From assembly GCA_038501625.1 (NCBI GenBank), contig JAZAYU010000126.1, positions 930,001 through 994,000 on the forward strand: DNA of 64,000 bases, read 5' to 3'. Positions 23,600 to 34,575 of the stretch are shown here, one piece after another. The translations under genes and the position numbers were made by a program. Below the pieces are notes generated by a model. It made no database searches. It was given only the letters and a program-made list of their open reading frames with translations, and had not been told where the DNA came from. Every line of letters starts with the position of its first letter. The first letter of the stretch is position 1. The DNA is from Corbicula japonica. Taxonomy: Eukaryota; Mollusca; Bivalvia; Venerida; Cyrenidae.

Positions 23600-24513
23600 T
23601 CCCCGGCTACAATTCTGAATTTAAACATTTTGGCATTAAAAATACAGTAGCCGGGGGACTAGCAATTTACATAAAACAGGATTTAAATTATGAAGTCCTC
23701 ATTATAGACAACCCAAGAGATCAAAAAGGGGATATTTTAGGGGAAATTTTAACGATTAAAATTCATTTTGGCCAATCTCAACTACACCTGGTTAACCTAT
23801 ACTCAAGGGGTGCAACCTTGAAGCTATGACACATATAAGTTCATCATTAAAGGCCCTAGGTGGACTTAAGGGCTGTGTGATTACCGGGGACTTCAACGCA
23901 CATCATTTTGTTTGGGGTTCCCAATATTCGGACAATGCGGGTAGGGATATTTGGACCTGGGCAGAAGAAAATAATTTAGTTCTACTCAACGATGGCTCCC
24001 CAACCAGAGTTGATAAGTCAAGGGGCCACTTGACTTGCATAGATCTTAACATTCACCAGCCCTGAAATTTCGGCTTTTTCGGCTTTTTCGGCGTGGGGAG
24101 TTTTGGACTACACTTTTGGATCAGATCATTTTCCACAAATTATTACAATTAATCAAAATGATGAAAATTCTAAGGAGGAATATTTAAGTAAATTCAATTT
24201 TAAAAAAGCTGATTGGAATACATTCTCTCAGCTTTGTAGTGAGATTTCTCATGAGGGAGTCTATAACGAGGACACAGAATTATATTTAGAAAATTTAAAC
24301 ACAGTTTTCTTGGACATCGCTGAGAGGTGCGTGCCGGCCTCTTCCGGGAGGCTGTCTGGGCATGGTGTGGTCCCGTGGTGGAATGACGCCTGTACTAAAG
24401 CGGTACAAGATAAAAAACGAGCTATCAAAAACTTAAAAAGAAACCCCTGTTCAGCAAATGGTGAAAAATTAATAGAATTAGAAAATATTACTAAAAAAAT
24501 TTTTTTGGACTAA
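23600..24513 (+). pseudogene. LINE endonuclease domain, partial and frameshifted
   Basis: The EEP (AP-endonuclease-like) domain nicks target DNA to prime reverse transcription. Visible blocks are GGLAIYIK near 23655, GDFNAHHFVWGS near 23887 (the conserved GDFN), CIDLNI near 24040 and SDHFP near 24119, which supplies the catalytic Asp-His pair. An insertion near 24050 and a local duplication of 'ttttcggc' near 24070-24090 break the frame. A stop at 24511 in an A/T-rich run breaks it again before the reverse transcriptase. The N-terminal part of the domain is lost by 5' truncation. The open piece at 24103-24513 is the linker between endonuclease and reverse transcriptase. Confidence 0.8.
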
Positions 24514-24824
24514 AAAAAACAACACTGGCAGGAATTCTGTGAATCAGTTTCGATACAAAAATGTTCATCTAGGGTCTTTTGGAATAAGATTCACAGTATT
24601 AAAGGAAAAAGTTATAAGCCTGTACCTTTATTACGTGTAGGTAATGAAATCGCTAAAACACCCCTTGAAAAGGCTCAATTTTTAGTTAAACATTATTCTA
24701 GCGTCTCTTCTAATGACAGCGTACCTTTAGAAACTTTGGAATTTCAAAGCTCATTTCAAAAACAAAATCAACAAAAATTGACGAGCCGGGGGAAAATAAT
24801 ACACCTTTAAACCTTCCTTTTACT

Positions 24825-26486
24825 TTGGCTGAATTAAAAAAGATTATTAGTACTAGGCGTGACTCCGCGGCGGGACTAGATAAGATATCGTACGTCATGT
24901 TCAGGCACATGCCGTACTCTACTTCTACCCTACTTCTGTGGCTGAGGCTGTATAATGCAGTGTGGAGCGGGGGAATCTACCCGTTGGATTGGGGAGAGGC
25001 CTGTGTGGTCCCGTTACCAAAACCAAATAAACCCAAAAATGATCCAAAATCTTATCGTCCGATCAGCCTTACTTCCCATTCAGGTAAATTACTGGAGGGA
25101 ATGGTTAAATCAAGGCTAGAATTTCATTTAGAAAGTAATAATTATATTAATCCCTTTCAATCCGGCTTCAGAAAGGGGCGCAGTACCCTAGATCAATTAA
25201 GCAGACTGCAGCATGATATTATTTCGGCTATGAATAGAAGTAGATCAGTTTTGGCAATCTTTTTAGATCTGCAATCTGCATTCGATTTAACCTGGCATTT
25301 TGGGGTACTGTCTAAATTAAAAGAATACGGGATCACGGGGGCTTGTTTCCGGTACATTAGGGCCTTCCTGGAGGACCGGAGGATTAGGGTCAAGGTTGAT
25401 GGGGCTCTTTCTGATCCAGGCTATCTTGACAGGGGGACCCCCCAGGGGTCCATCCTGTCCCCGTTATTATTCAATCTGATAATAAACGGGCTCCCTGAGA
25501 CACTCAAAGGATCAGGGATGGTCATAAGCCAGTGTGCAGATGATTCTGGAACCTGGAAAGTTGGGTCCAATTTGGTTAAACTAGCCAAAGATGCACAGGC
25601 TGGGTTGGACTCTCTATGGGGTTGGGCAAAAAATTGGGGATTTAAAATTTCTGAAACCAAAACTGTGGGTGTTCTTTTTGGGAATCAAAAACAGCACACT
25701 CTGAACGTTACTTTAGGCGGCACACCTATAAAATTTGAAAAAGTTGCACGCTTTTTAGGCCTTCTTTTGGATAAACAACTCACTTTTGTGCAACACATTA
25801 AGGACTTGGTTAACCGGTGCCAAAAAGACTTAAATGTCATGAGGATGTTAAAAGGCACTGATTTTGGGTCTCATAAAAATAGCCTTTTACTCCTATATAA
25901 GTCTTTAATACGTTCAAAAATAGATTATGGTGCACAGATCTATTCTTGTGCTAAATCAACAATTTTAAAACAACTTGACACTATCCAGAACCGGGCACTC
26001 AGGTTGGCCCTTGGGGCTCTCTCCTCCACACCGGCATGTGTCCTTGAGGTTGAGGCTGGCGTGCCACCTCTCAGACTTAGAAGGCTTGAGCAGACCGTTA
26101 AGTACTGGGCCAGGGTTAAAGCTAACAAGCTCAATCCAGTGAATAACATCATTGGGACATCATATTTCTGCAAGTCCAAATATAAGGACCCAGCGCTACC
26201 TTTTGGGGCCCAACCACAGGAACTTGCAGAGATGTGTGGACTCAAGGAGGTTGAGATTGCTTGGTTCAGGCCAGGGGTGTTGCCGCCTTGGCTGGTCAGG
26301 GAACCAGAAGTAGACATCAGTTTGAGCTACAAAATTAATAAAAAATGTGACCTCACAAATTTTTCTTTGGCTGAAGTTAATTTGTATCTGGAAGAAAAAT
26401 ACAACAGTTTTACCAAAATTTATACAGATGGGTCAAAATGCCCAGATACAGGGAAGGTTGCCTCTGCAGTGGTCATCCCAACATAA
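24825..26486 (+). pseudogene. LINE reverse transcriptase ORF (553 codons open)
   Basis: A long open stretch encodes the non-LTR reverse transcriptase fingers and palm: YRPISLTSHSGKLLEGMV, the NPFQSGFRKGRSTLDQL block, FLDLQSAFD (first catalytic aspartate), RGTPQGSILSPLLFN, and CADDSG where the family has F/Y-x-DD. The tyrosine before A-D-D is replaced by cysteine (codon tgt), a one-base change from tat. Downstream are the thumb region and the beginning of RNase H (KIYTDGSK) before the stop at 26486. The true ORF once extended further 5', where a frameshift near 24780-24810 separates it from the endonuclease part. It is about the expected length for the domain but not an intact ORF2. Confidence 0.85.
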
Positions 26487-27270
26487 AATTATGAAAAAAC
26501 TCAAAGACTTTCAAATTTTACTTCAATATATACTGCAGAGTTAGTAGGAATCAAAAATGCTTTAATGTGGATCTATGAACACAAACACAGTAATACAATT
26601 ATTTTGTCTGACTCACTTTCATCTTTGGTTTCTGTAAAGTCATGCAATAGTAGGTCTAGACCAGATATTTTAACAGATATTTTGGAAATAAATCATATTC
26701 TGGTCTCATGTAAATTAAAAACTGTGTTTGTGTGGTGCCCAGCTCATATTGGTGTCTATAGAAATGAACTGGCTGACAGGGCGGCCAAATCAGGCCTGAG
26801 CCATCCAACTATTGATAACAGTGTAAAACTTGCACCCACTGAGGTTTATTCCATGGTCAGGAAGAATATGCTGGAACGATGGGAGAAATCCTTGCGTGAG
26901 AGGCTTCCTGATTCTGGATACTCCGTGGGGCTCGGACGGCCCATGGTATACTCTGACAATTTCAGAGTTGACAAGTGCATTACCCGTCTGAGATTGGGGA
27001 CAAATTTGCTGGCAGGCTCTGCCGGGCAGCATATTCTGAAGGTTGACCCTATTTGCCCACAATGCAGGGTCAAGTACACTGTTACACACTTTCTTACCGA
27101 ATGCAGTATGCACAAAGATCATAATAATTAAACTTAAAAGTAGTTTTTCTGCTTTAAACTTAAAATTTACTACTAGGGAAATTGTGTTTCCTAGTAAGAG
27201 TCTGAGTGCATCTGTTTTTAAGGCTCTTGAAACCTACATCTTAGATTGTCAGATGTCTGACAAAATATAA
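26487..27270 (+). pseudogene. LINE RNase H and C-terminal zinc motif, frameshifted
   Basis: The segment continues the RNase H begun before 26486: AELVGIKNAL near 26538, LSDSLSSLVSV near 26608 and WCPAHIGVYRNELADRAAK near 26734 carry the Glu, Asp and His/Asn-Asp parts of the RNase H pattern. It then has a CPQC...H....C cluster near 27053-27100. A frameshift near 27110-27130 moves the last 40 or so residues (KFTTREIVFPS to MSDKI) into another frame ending at 27270. RNase H removes the RNA template during retrotransposition. Confidence 0.8.
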
Positions 27271-29630
27271 AATTGACTGGATACTTCTTCTTAGGATCAT
27301 AGGCCCCACTAAGTGAATATATTGTGTGTCTCTAATATACCAAACTCTATCAATACTATACAATAGTTGAAAATCTTCTATTAAACTTTCACTTTTCTAA
27401 ATATTTATAAGAAATTTACATTACCTGATTAGTTCATTATTAATATTCCTATATTCAACAAATTATTTGTTGAAAAGAAATATCTTTACTTCATTATAAA
27501 ATTTCTGGTCTACATACCAGATTAAAATGTAAATCACCACTGACTTTGGTGATAAAATATTTAATATTATTTTCTTTTAAAATCCTAGCTATTGCTAAGA
27601 TTGGTTTGAGACACTAATATTTTTCACTTTTTCGAACATATTTCGTTCCCAACCCCAGGCCTTTATCTGAACATCACTGGGTAATCTGTTTCAAAAGTAC
27701 CCTATGATGTTTATTTGTAGCATATATAAAGCTCCTACCTTCATGATAACTTATTTTGTTATAACCTGCAAATCTGATCCTGTCTGTTTTGGGCCGATGA
27801 TTTAATGCCATGTGTGTGGACTGCCTAACACGGGTACATCAGCCCTGCAGATATGGGTAAAATTTGTTTGTACAATTTGATATCTCTATATATTTGATAT
27901 TACTCAATTATAAATAAAAGGTCTTTAACCTATAATTTGTCTAATTCATATGTATTTTTAAAGTCATATTTACCAGATTATTCTGGAAAAATACTTACAT
28001 ACAATTATATATACACCCTAGTCCCCTAAATATTATAAATGTGGGAAACCATGATCCTTCAAACTCTTTCATATATTGTAAAACCCTGGTCCAGTGCTAC
28101 ATCCTGGGGTGCTGGGAACTCTGTAACAGAAAGGCTTTAAACAGTTGGGTCTTAGGTGTTGTTCTGGGCCCTGCACACACAACTTTATAAATCAATTTTT
28201 CTGTTGTAATATTAATATTTCATATTTCAATACCACGGGCACGGCATGTTGTGAAATAAGAATTGTCTCGCTTCTTACATGTGGGCCATAATGGTAATGA
28301 AATTCCTTTTCTTTGGCTTAAATAGCTCAAAATCTAATATATAATAGTTTTTAATATTCCTATGTTCATCAGCTGGTTATTATCTAGCGATAGAACTGTC
28401 TATTGAAATAAAAATTAATTCAACGCGAATTGATCATTGTACGGTAGTGGGTCTACACTACCAGTACGCATTTATTCGTGATTTTACAGTAAAATATACT
28501 ATATAGTATATACATGTCTTTTCTTCTCATTGGTTATTAGTAAGCTCCCTGATTGGACGATTATAGTCTTAGGAGTAATTTTCATTGGACGCCCAATATG
28601 TGTCTTTCATTGGTTTAATTTCTATCCGTTTTTGGAGTTAAGCTCGAGAAACATATTTTCTCATTATTTCGTGTGTGTGCTGGGTTCGGGGCTTCACCGG
28701 CACACTTATATTATCTGGCTTCTTGCATTAACAGTCTCTTACTAAGACCTGCCATGGTTTCTTTTAATTATTTAATAACAATTTCCTCTGACAGCACTCC
28801 TTTTTATTATAAGTTGTATATATTATTATATTTTAGTATCCATGTGTTTTTACGTGGCCCTAGGAAGGTGTCCGTTATGTATATACGGAACGGGGATGAT
28901 GTTTTACTTTCGTTTTCGTTTTAATGCTGTCAGAGGGGATTTATTTTTAAACAGGACCCATCAGCGGCGGTTATAGGTAAAATTTATAATTGTATATCAC
29001 GACTACTTAGCCCAGTTTGTTTAAAGTCGCCGACAACGTCGGTTTAACGCTACATAAAAACCGACTGAGTGTACATTTATGTACATATATATAAATTTAT
29101 TTTACTATATATAATTCAAAGTGGATCCTTGTAAGTCGGAGCATACGCTACCCTGGATCCACTACAAGAGTTGGCAAGTCCTAATATATCGTACTAACAT
29201 TTTATGTAATCACCTTATAGGCTTGCCAACCACAAATTGGGCTGGGTCACTTTTACATTTTGTTATTGCAAAAATAGCATATTTTTGCTATTTACATTTC
29301 GATTTTGTATTTCTATTTGCCTGGACCCTTTACATCCAAACTATATAATGTTATTTTCCACCGCTGTTGGGTCTTGTAATTCGGATCAATCTTAAATTGA
29401 TTCTACATTGTATTTTAAATATATTAATTATTTTAAGAGACCTATAAACTAGTGACAATAAATTTTTAAACAAAGTTATTTATATATAGAAATTTTTAAT
29501 ACTGTTTATACTAGATTTTTAAAAATGAGCACTTTAAATATAGTTATAAAATAATAATAGACAGACGCCCATATGCTCTGCTAAGGGCGTCTCTAAACAA
29601 ACTCAAACACACACACACACACACACACAC
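27271..29630 (+). other. Long 3' UTR and (AC)n tail of the LINE
   Basis: No protein domain is seen in 2.3 kb. It belongs to the insertion because the target-site duplication lies beyond it. The end reads 'ctaagggcgtctctaaacaaac' variants, then (AC)n at about 29606-29630. ORFs inside (28530-28924, 29121-29348) show no homology that I recognise. Confidence 0.65.
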
Positions 29631-29640
29631 GTCCTGACCA

Positions 29641-30062
29641 CCTGGTTGATTGCAACGAGGAGTCAATTTTCGCACCTCTGATCTGTTAAAAACCGCGTTT
29701 ATTGTCATGTTAGTTTTATGATATCAATCTACAGTCTAAATTTTCTGATTATGACATCTGAATGGTGTTTAGAAGCAATAATTGATACATTTTGAACTGT
29801 TTTACGATGATTTTTCACAAACTTACGAATAACAGTATACAAAATTTGTATCCAGATACTGACTTAGTATCCGGATAACCGGATATCGGGATATTCGTTG
29901 ATATCCCTATGAGTAAATGACCTGATTACTAATTTCTTCAACACATGCTTTGTATGCTAACAATATAACCTGTTCGCTTGTTTTAACTATTCAGTTAAAA
30001 TTTCTTTAAAAATAACTGTTACAGAAGCGTTTGTTAGGTAAAAGAGCTTTCTGTGTTTTCAG
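29641..30062 (+). other. Intron between LINE and cytoplasmic exon
   Basis: Short non-coding stretch. 'tatccggataaccggatatc' near 29868 recalls the 'tatccggatatccg' near 20540, possibly debris of one old repeat. Nothing else is seen. Confidence 0.4.
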
Positions 30063-30148
30063 TACTGCTAGTACTTACATGGAACTGCAACGGGGCCAAG
30101 AGTTGACCAGTCCTTCTTCCGTCTACAGCACTCTGGAGCAAAGTGAAG
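30063..30148 (+). CDS. Ig/FN3 receptor, cytoplasmic exon with paired YxxL motifs
   Basis: An 86-bp exon between 'ctgtgttttcag' and the donor 'gttgta', phase 2 in and phase 1 out. It encodes STYMELQRG and SSVYSTLEQ: two tyrosine motifs of the form S-x-Y-x-x-L, with exactly twelve residues between the first YxxL and the second tyrosine. That meets the ITAM definition YxxL/I-x6-12-YxxL/I, and each half also fits the ITIM consensus. If phosphorylated by Src-family kinases it could recruit tandem-SH2 kinases or phosphatases; this is inference. Phase 1 output matches the final exon at 32533. The phase 2 input does not match the transmembrane exon, so an intermediate exon is missing from this annotation. 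Confidence 0.7.
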
Positions 30149-30424
30149 GTTGTACAATACTGATATTAATCATGTTATTGATACAATCTTTTGTTGCTGC
30201 ATGTTTTAATATGTGCTTTAATTCTTCTTGAGTGGTTTATACAGTAGGTTCAATGCATGCATTATTTTTAAGAAATCGGTTACTGCATTCTGTTATCGTG
30301 ATCAATATTGTACATTGAACTGCATAATTTAACAGCCAAATATACCACCCTGAATCCAACTGGTTACAGTGTTGATGCTGGGTTCAAATATACAATGTAT
30401 ATTTCTTATTAAGATCATTTATGT

Positions 30425-31000
30425 TATGTTTTCCAGTGAAGTATAGAATTTTCTCAGTGAAATAAAAATGGAATCCCACTGTTTTGAAACTGTGAAATAC
30501 CATTTTTATTTTCACTGTTTTTGCTGCACTACTTTTTAGCGTATGACCTCTCTTTGGTACGCCATTAATGGCATGATGTTTCATTTGAAAATGATGCAAA
30601 TTATATAAAATTAACTGTTGTTTTGAGTTTGTTTTGATGAAAGTGATAGATAAGCTGTTTGAAATACATATATCTCATATGAATTTCAGAACTATTTTCT
30701 ATTGCTTCATCAGTTATGATTGAAAGTTAAGCGGTTTTATTTTAGGACCTCTAAAGGGAACAAGAAACTTTGAGTTTCCAGTTCTTAACTGATTACTTTG
30801 TCATCATAACTTAAAATAAAAGGAAATGTAATGTGTTTGTTGCTGTGAAATATAGATTTTATTTCACTTCTGAACACCATAAACTGGTATTTTCACTCGT
30901 GGCGTACGCCACTCGTGAAAATATCAGTTTATGGGGTTCACTTGTAAATAAAATCGATATTTCACTGAAAAAAAGAATATCCTCTATATATTGACTGAAT
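30425..31000. mobile_element. Palindromic MITE-like repeat E, copy 2
   Basis: Contains two inverted-repeat hairpins. One is at about 30455-30523 ('cagtgaaataaaaatgg' against 'ccatttttattttcactg'). The other is a near-perfect palindrome at 30845-30966 with arms of about 60 bp around 'gtggcgtacgccac'. It is related to 19965-20290. It is intronic, with no coding capacity. Confidence 0.65.
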
Positions 31001-31318
31001 TTTCCTAACGTTGGCCTTAGAAGAGTCCAGTTCCGAAGTTGCAAGTAATATACAAATGTATATTTAGCGCGTCATGGAAAAGGTGTCTTCGGCAATTTGA
31101 CGTAATTCTTCGTCATTGAAAAGACGAGATTGATTGTTAAACACATTGTGATAAAATCCACATACAATCGATATGCAAAAATCGCCTCTAACTGATGATA
31201 ACAACAATAGATAAGTTCTTTCCAAATATAGTTAAACTGTCAACAAATTTACCTGAAAATCATTTTTCCATATAATTTTTGATTTCACAAGCGATTTACC
31301 AGTATGTGTGATTTTGTT

Positions 31319-32532
31319 ACTTCTACGTTTCCTGCTGTTACTGATCTTATTGTGCATTTTAGATAAAAATGTACGAGAGATATTACATCTGCGGAAGATG
31401 ACAATAACGTAAACATTGACGTCATTTTTCTGATGTTACTGTATTTGTTTTGCATTCTAGATTCGAGAGATAACACAGCTTCCGAAGACGACAAATACGT
31501 TAACATTGACGTCATTTCCTGTTGTTACTATGTTTTTTTGCATTCTACATAAGAGAGGTAAATCAGCTTTGGAAGATGATAAATATGTTAAAATTGACGA
31601 CATTTCCTGTTGTTACTGAGTTTGTTTTACATTCTAGATACGAAAGGTAACACAGCTTTTGAAGTTGACAAATACGCTAACATGGACGTCATTTCCTTTT
31701 TTACTGAGTTTGTATTGCATTTTAGATATTCTAGATACGAAATATAGCTTCGGAAAATGACAAAAGTCTAATATTGACGTCATTTCCTGTTGTTACTGAG
31801 TTTGATTTTTATTCTAGATACGAGCGGTAGTACGGCTAAGGAAGATGGCAAGTACGTTAACATTGACTTCATTTACTGTTGTTACCGAGTTTGTTTTTCA
31901 TTCTAGATACGAGCGGTAGTACGGCTAAGGAAGATGACAAATACGTTAACATTGACTTCATTGTTACCTAGTTTGTTTTTTTTTCATTTTAGATACGAGA
32001 GATAACAAGGCTGAGAAAGATTGCAGATACGTTATCATTGACGTCATTTCCTGTTGTTACTGAGTTTGATTTTCATTCTAGATACGAGACGTAACACTTC
32101 TGAGGAAAATGAGAAATACGTTAACATTAACTTCATTTCCTGTTGTTACCTATTCGTTTGTTTTTCATTTCAGATACGAGAGGTAACACATCTGAGGAAG
32201 ATGACAAATACATAAACATTGACGTCATTCCTGTTGTTACTGAGATTGTTTTTCATTCTAGATACGAGAGGTAACACGTCTGAGGCAGATGGCAGATAAT
32301 TACGTTAACATTGACGCCATTTCCGGTTGTTTCTGATTTTTCTTTTCATTCTAGATACGATAGGTAACACGGCTGAGGAAGATGGCAAATACGTTAACAT
32401 TGACGTCATTTCCTGTTGTTAATGAGTTTGTTTTTTATTCTAGACCCGACAGGTAACACGGCTGAGGAAGATGACATATACGTTAACATTGACGTCATTT
32501 CCTGTTGTTACGGAGTTTGTTTTTTATTCTAG
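31319..32532 (+). repeat. Array of 13 mini-exon copies upstream of the terminal receptor exon
   Basis: A unit of about 85-95 bp repeats 13 times before the functional last exon. Each unit has a pyrimidine-rich tract ending 'cattctag' and the body 'atacgagaggtaacacggc', then 'gaggaagatgacaaatacg' and 'ttaacattgacgtcatttcc'. Bodies begin near 31363, 31462, 31552, 31640, 31734, 31820, 31909, 31995, 32082, 32175, 32262, 32356 and 32445. Read in phase 1, several copies encode DTRGNTAEEDDKYVNID and a short tail ending at TGA. The Y-x-N core survives in copies 2, 4, 6, 7, 9, 10, 12 and 13. Copies 1, 5 and 11 are frame-broken, copy 8 has YVII, and copy 3 has YVKI and an acceptor changed from AG to AC. 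They may be decoys, decaying duplicates or alternative last exons. Confidence 0.85.
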
Positions 32533-32612
32533 ATGCGACAGGTAACAGGGCTGAAGAAGATGACAAATATGTTAATGTTGAGTCGGGAAATGAAAAGACA
32601 AAGAATAAATAG
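32533..32612 (+). CDS. Ig/FN3 receptor, terminal exon with YVNV motif
   Basis: The 80-bp exon after 'tttttattctag' is phase 1 and joins the exon ending at 30148 in frame. It encodes A-T-G-N-R-A-E-E, then DDKYVNVE and ESGNEKTKNK, and stops at TAG. YVNV matches the pY-x-N consensus bound by the Grb2 SH2 domain. That function is inferred from the motif. AATAAA overlaps the stop (32603-32608). This is the only copy in the 14-unit array that lacks the 'gacgtcatttcctg' continuation and has its own longer C-terminus, so it is chosen as the constitutive last exon. Confidence 0.7.
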
Positions 32613-33074
32613 GTGTCTGGTCAGAAAGCCAGGAACTGATATATCATTTTGAAAACTATGAGAACTATCTAAGAGTTTGTATAAATTGAGATTATTTCAT
32701 TGTGGATGCCTGACATCGAGATATTTGTTAATCCAACGACGGTTTCAAGGCGGCAACACCATAGGTTCTCTTTTGTGTTACGTGTTTGCAACGTCTTAAG
32801 TGAACTTGATTATTTTGTAAACCCACACTCTCTTAATCATACTTCGATCTTACTTTTTTCGTGTTTAAGCTAATTTGTGTAGAACACTATCAGGAGAATT
32901 AGTCCACAGATATTTGAATGAATGCGTTTTCATATGCTTTTAAATTTTTTTGTTTGGGAGGACGTAAAAGTACATGTAAAGCTATCCAAATGTACATATC
33001 TTTTGACTACTATTGTAGCTGTTATTTTCCTCAAATTTTGTTGAGTTTATTTTCCATCAAACATTTATTGTACT

Positions 33075-33225
33075 TCAACATTTTTATTGAATCGGGTCGT
33101 GCAAATTCCAGATGTCATTTCATGAACAGACTCGATCAAACCCAGCCTGCAATATTTTCATGTTTGTTGTGTGCGGTGGCTTTTAAAGTTCTCTTTTCAT
33201 TTATTTTAACATCTGCAGAAAAAGT
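33075..33225 (-). repeat. Dispersed repeat C, copy 3
   Basis: 'gactcgatcaaacccagcct' and 'gcaatattttcatgtttgtt' match the other copies of C. Reverse orientation relative to copy 2. Confidence 0.65.
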
Positions 33226-34389
33226 TTTTCAAAGTTTCTTAAATGGATCGTTTGCTCAGTCTCTATCTGAACACATTTTTTCGGGTGAGTTCCTTAAAGA
33301 ACATATTCACAGTTATAAGGTTTTGTCAATATTTATCTTTATTATATAGCCATGAATACATTTAGCAGAGTTTATCCGAAAGATTGATACAGTGAGTTAA
33401 TTTCGTATCCCACAGTAAGGTTTTCCGAATCCGTGCTTTTGCAGTTGCCTTTGTTTTGTGCGAAGTCATAACTACTTCATATTATGTTCTGTATTCTTAT
33501 TTTAATTTCCGGTCTCAAAGGCATATACCGAACTCCAAAATAACTATTACGATATTCTTACGCCATTCATAAATTTACTATTGCTGTACTATTTTTACTA
33601 CTTCTATGTTGTAATTCACTTTGTTGACTGAAATGTTATTGTGTAGTGTACTTTTAAATTAATTTGTTTTGAGTGAGAAGTGTGTATAATTAAAGGAAAA
33701 TAATGACAGTAGTGTATTATTTTATCTTTATTGTAGAGTGTATTACATGTATTTCGCGTTGCGTACGTTATCCACATCACGGTCTCGCGTGATGAAATAT
33801 ATAAACCTACTCGAAAATTACGAACCTACAAACTTCATACTATTTAATATTCCATTATTATTCAAGACTTATACAATTTGATCTAAAACTATGAAGCAGC
33901 TTTTAACTGAACATCTAAATTTGTTAGTGCCATCAGCGCACTGCAAGTTTATATTCAGTATAAACAAATGCATTCTATGCTTAGGTTGTTTTAAGTAAAG
34001 CGTATGAAAAATAAAGTGAAATGCGGTCTCCTTGTCTTCAGCCACAATCCAATTTAACAGACAGATATGATTATTTATATGTTAACAGTTTGAGAAATTT
34101 GAGATCACCATGTTTGAAATCGTACATCGGCATAGACTTCATGAAATAACGCTAGCCTAGTACTTCATGCCTTTGTCAATCTCATTAAAGGTAAGATCTG
34201 GTCACGGACCACAAACACCATACATAAGCTATAGCGGGTTTCCCACCGATAACTATTTTAATTGTTAATCATTTAATGCCAAACTCGTACAAATCTTATT
34301 TCGGGTTATATAACAAACATTTCAACAAAGTATAATGTATCTGTGTATTATGCACAGTTTTTAAATCGCGTTTGTTATACATATTTTTC

Positions 34390-34575
34390 CAAGGTGGTAT
34401 GCCCAAAGGTTCTCTTTTTCGTTAATTGTTTGTGGCGTCCTATTTGAATTGACATACTTATAAAAAACATGCTCCCTCTCTTCCTCTCTTCTTTTTCGCT
34501 GCGTGGGGAGGCTGCGTTTTGTAACTGTGGCGATTCCTGATATGCATATTTTACTGTTTTAAATTAGCGTTTTGT
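34390..34575 (+). repeat. Dispersed repeat D, copy
   Basis: Shares 'tttgtggcgtcctatttgaa', 'gctgcgtggggaggctgcgt' and 'ctgatatgcatattttactg' with copies at 18150, 36670, 41215, 41700 and 60150 (reverse). It is non-coding. Copy length is about 150-190 bp. Confidence 0.7.

Larger units (their letters stand above)
23571..29640 (+). mobile_element. 5'-truncated non-LTR retrotransposon (I-like) with 10-bp TSD
   Basis: The direct repeat GTCCTGACCA lies at 23571-23580 and again at 29631-29640 and brackets a 6050-bp insertion. Coding remnants run in order: apurinic endonuclease, reverse transcriptase, RNase H and a CCHC-like zinc motif, up to 27270. A long 3' untranslated region (27271-29605) and an (AC)n tail follow. 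The copy begins inside the endonuclease domain, so everything upstream is missing: the 5'-truncated product of target-primed reverse transcription. RNase H after the reverse transcriptase points to the I/Nimb/R1 side of the LINE tree. It sits in an intron of the Ig/FN3 receptor in the sense orientation. Several frameshifts show that it cannot move by itself. Confidence 0.85.

Noticed and set aside
28530..29348. ORFs in the 3' part of the LINE insertion
   Set aside because: They lie in the element's untranslated tail, lack domains and have AT-driven composition.
32918..33349. 143-codon ORF
   Set aside because: Overlaps repeat C; Phe/Cys-rich with no domain and no splice context.
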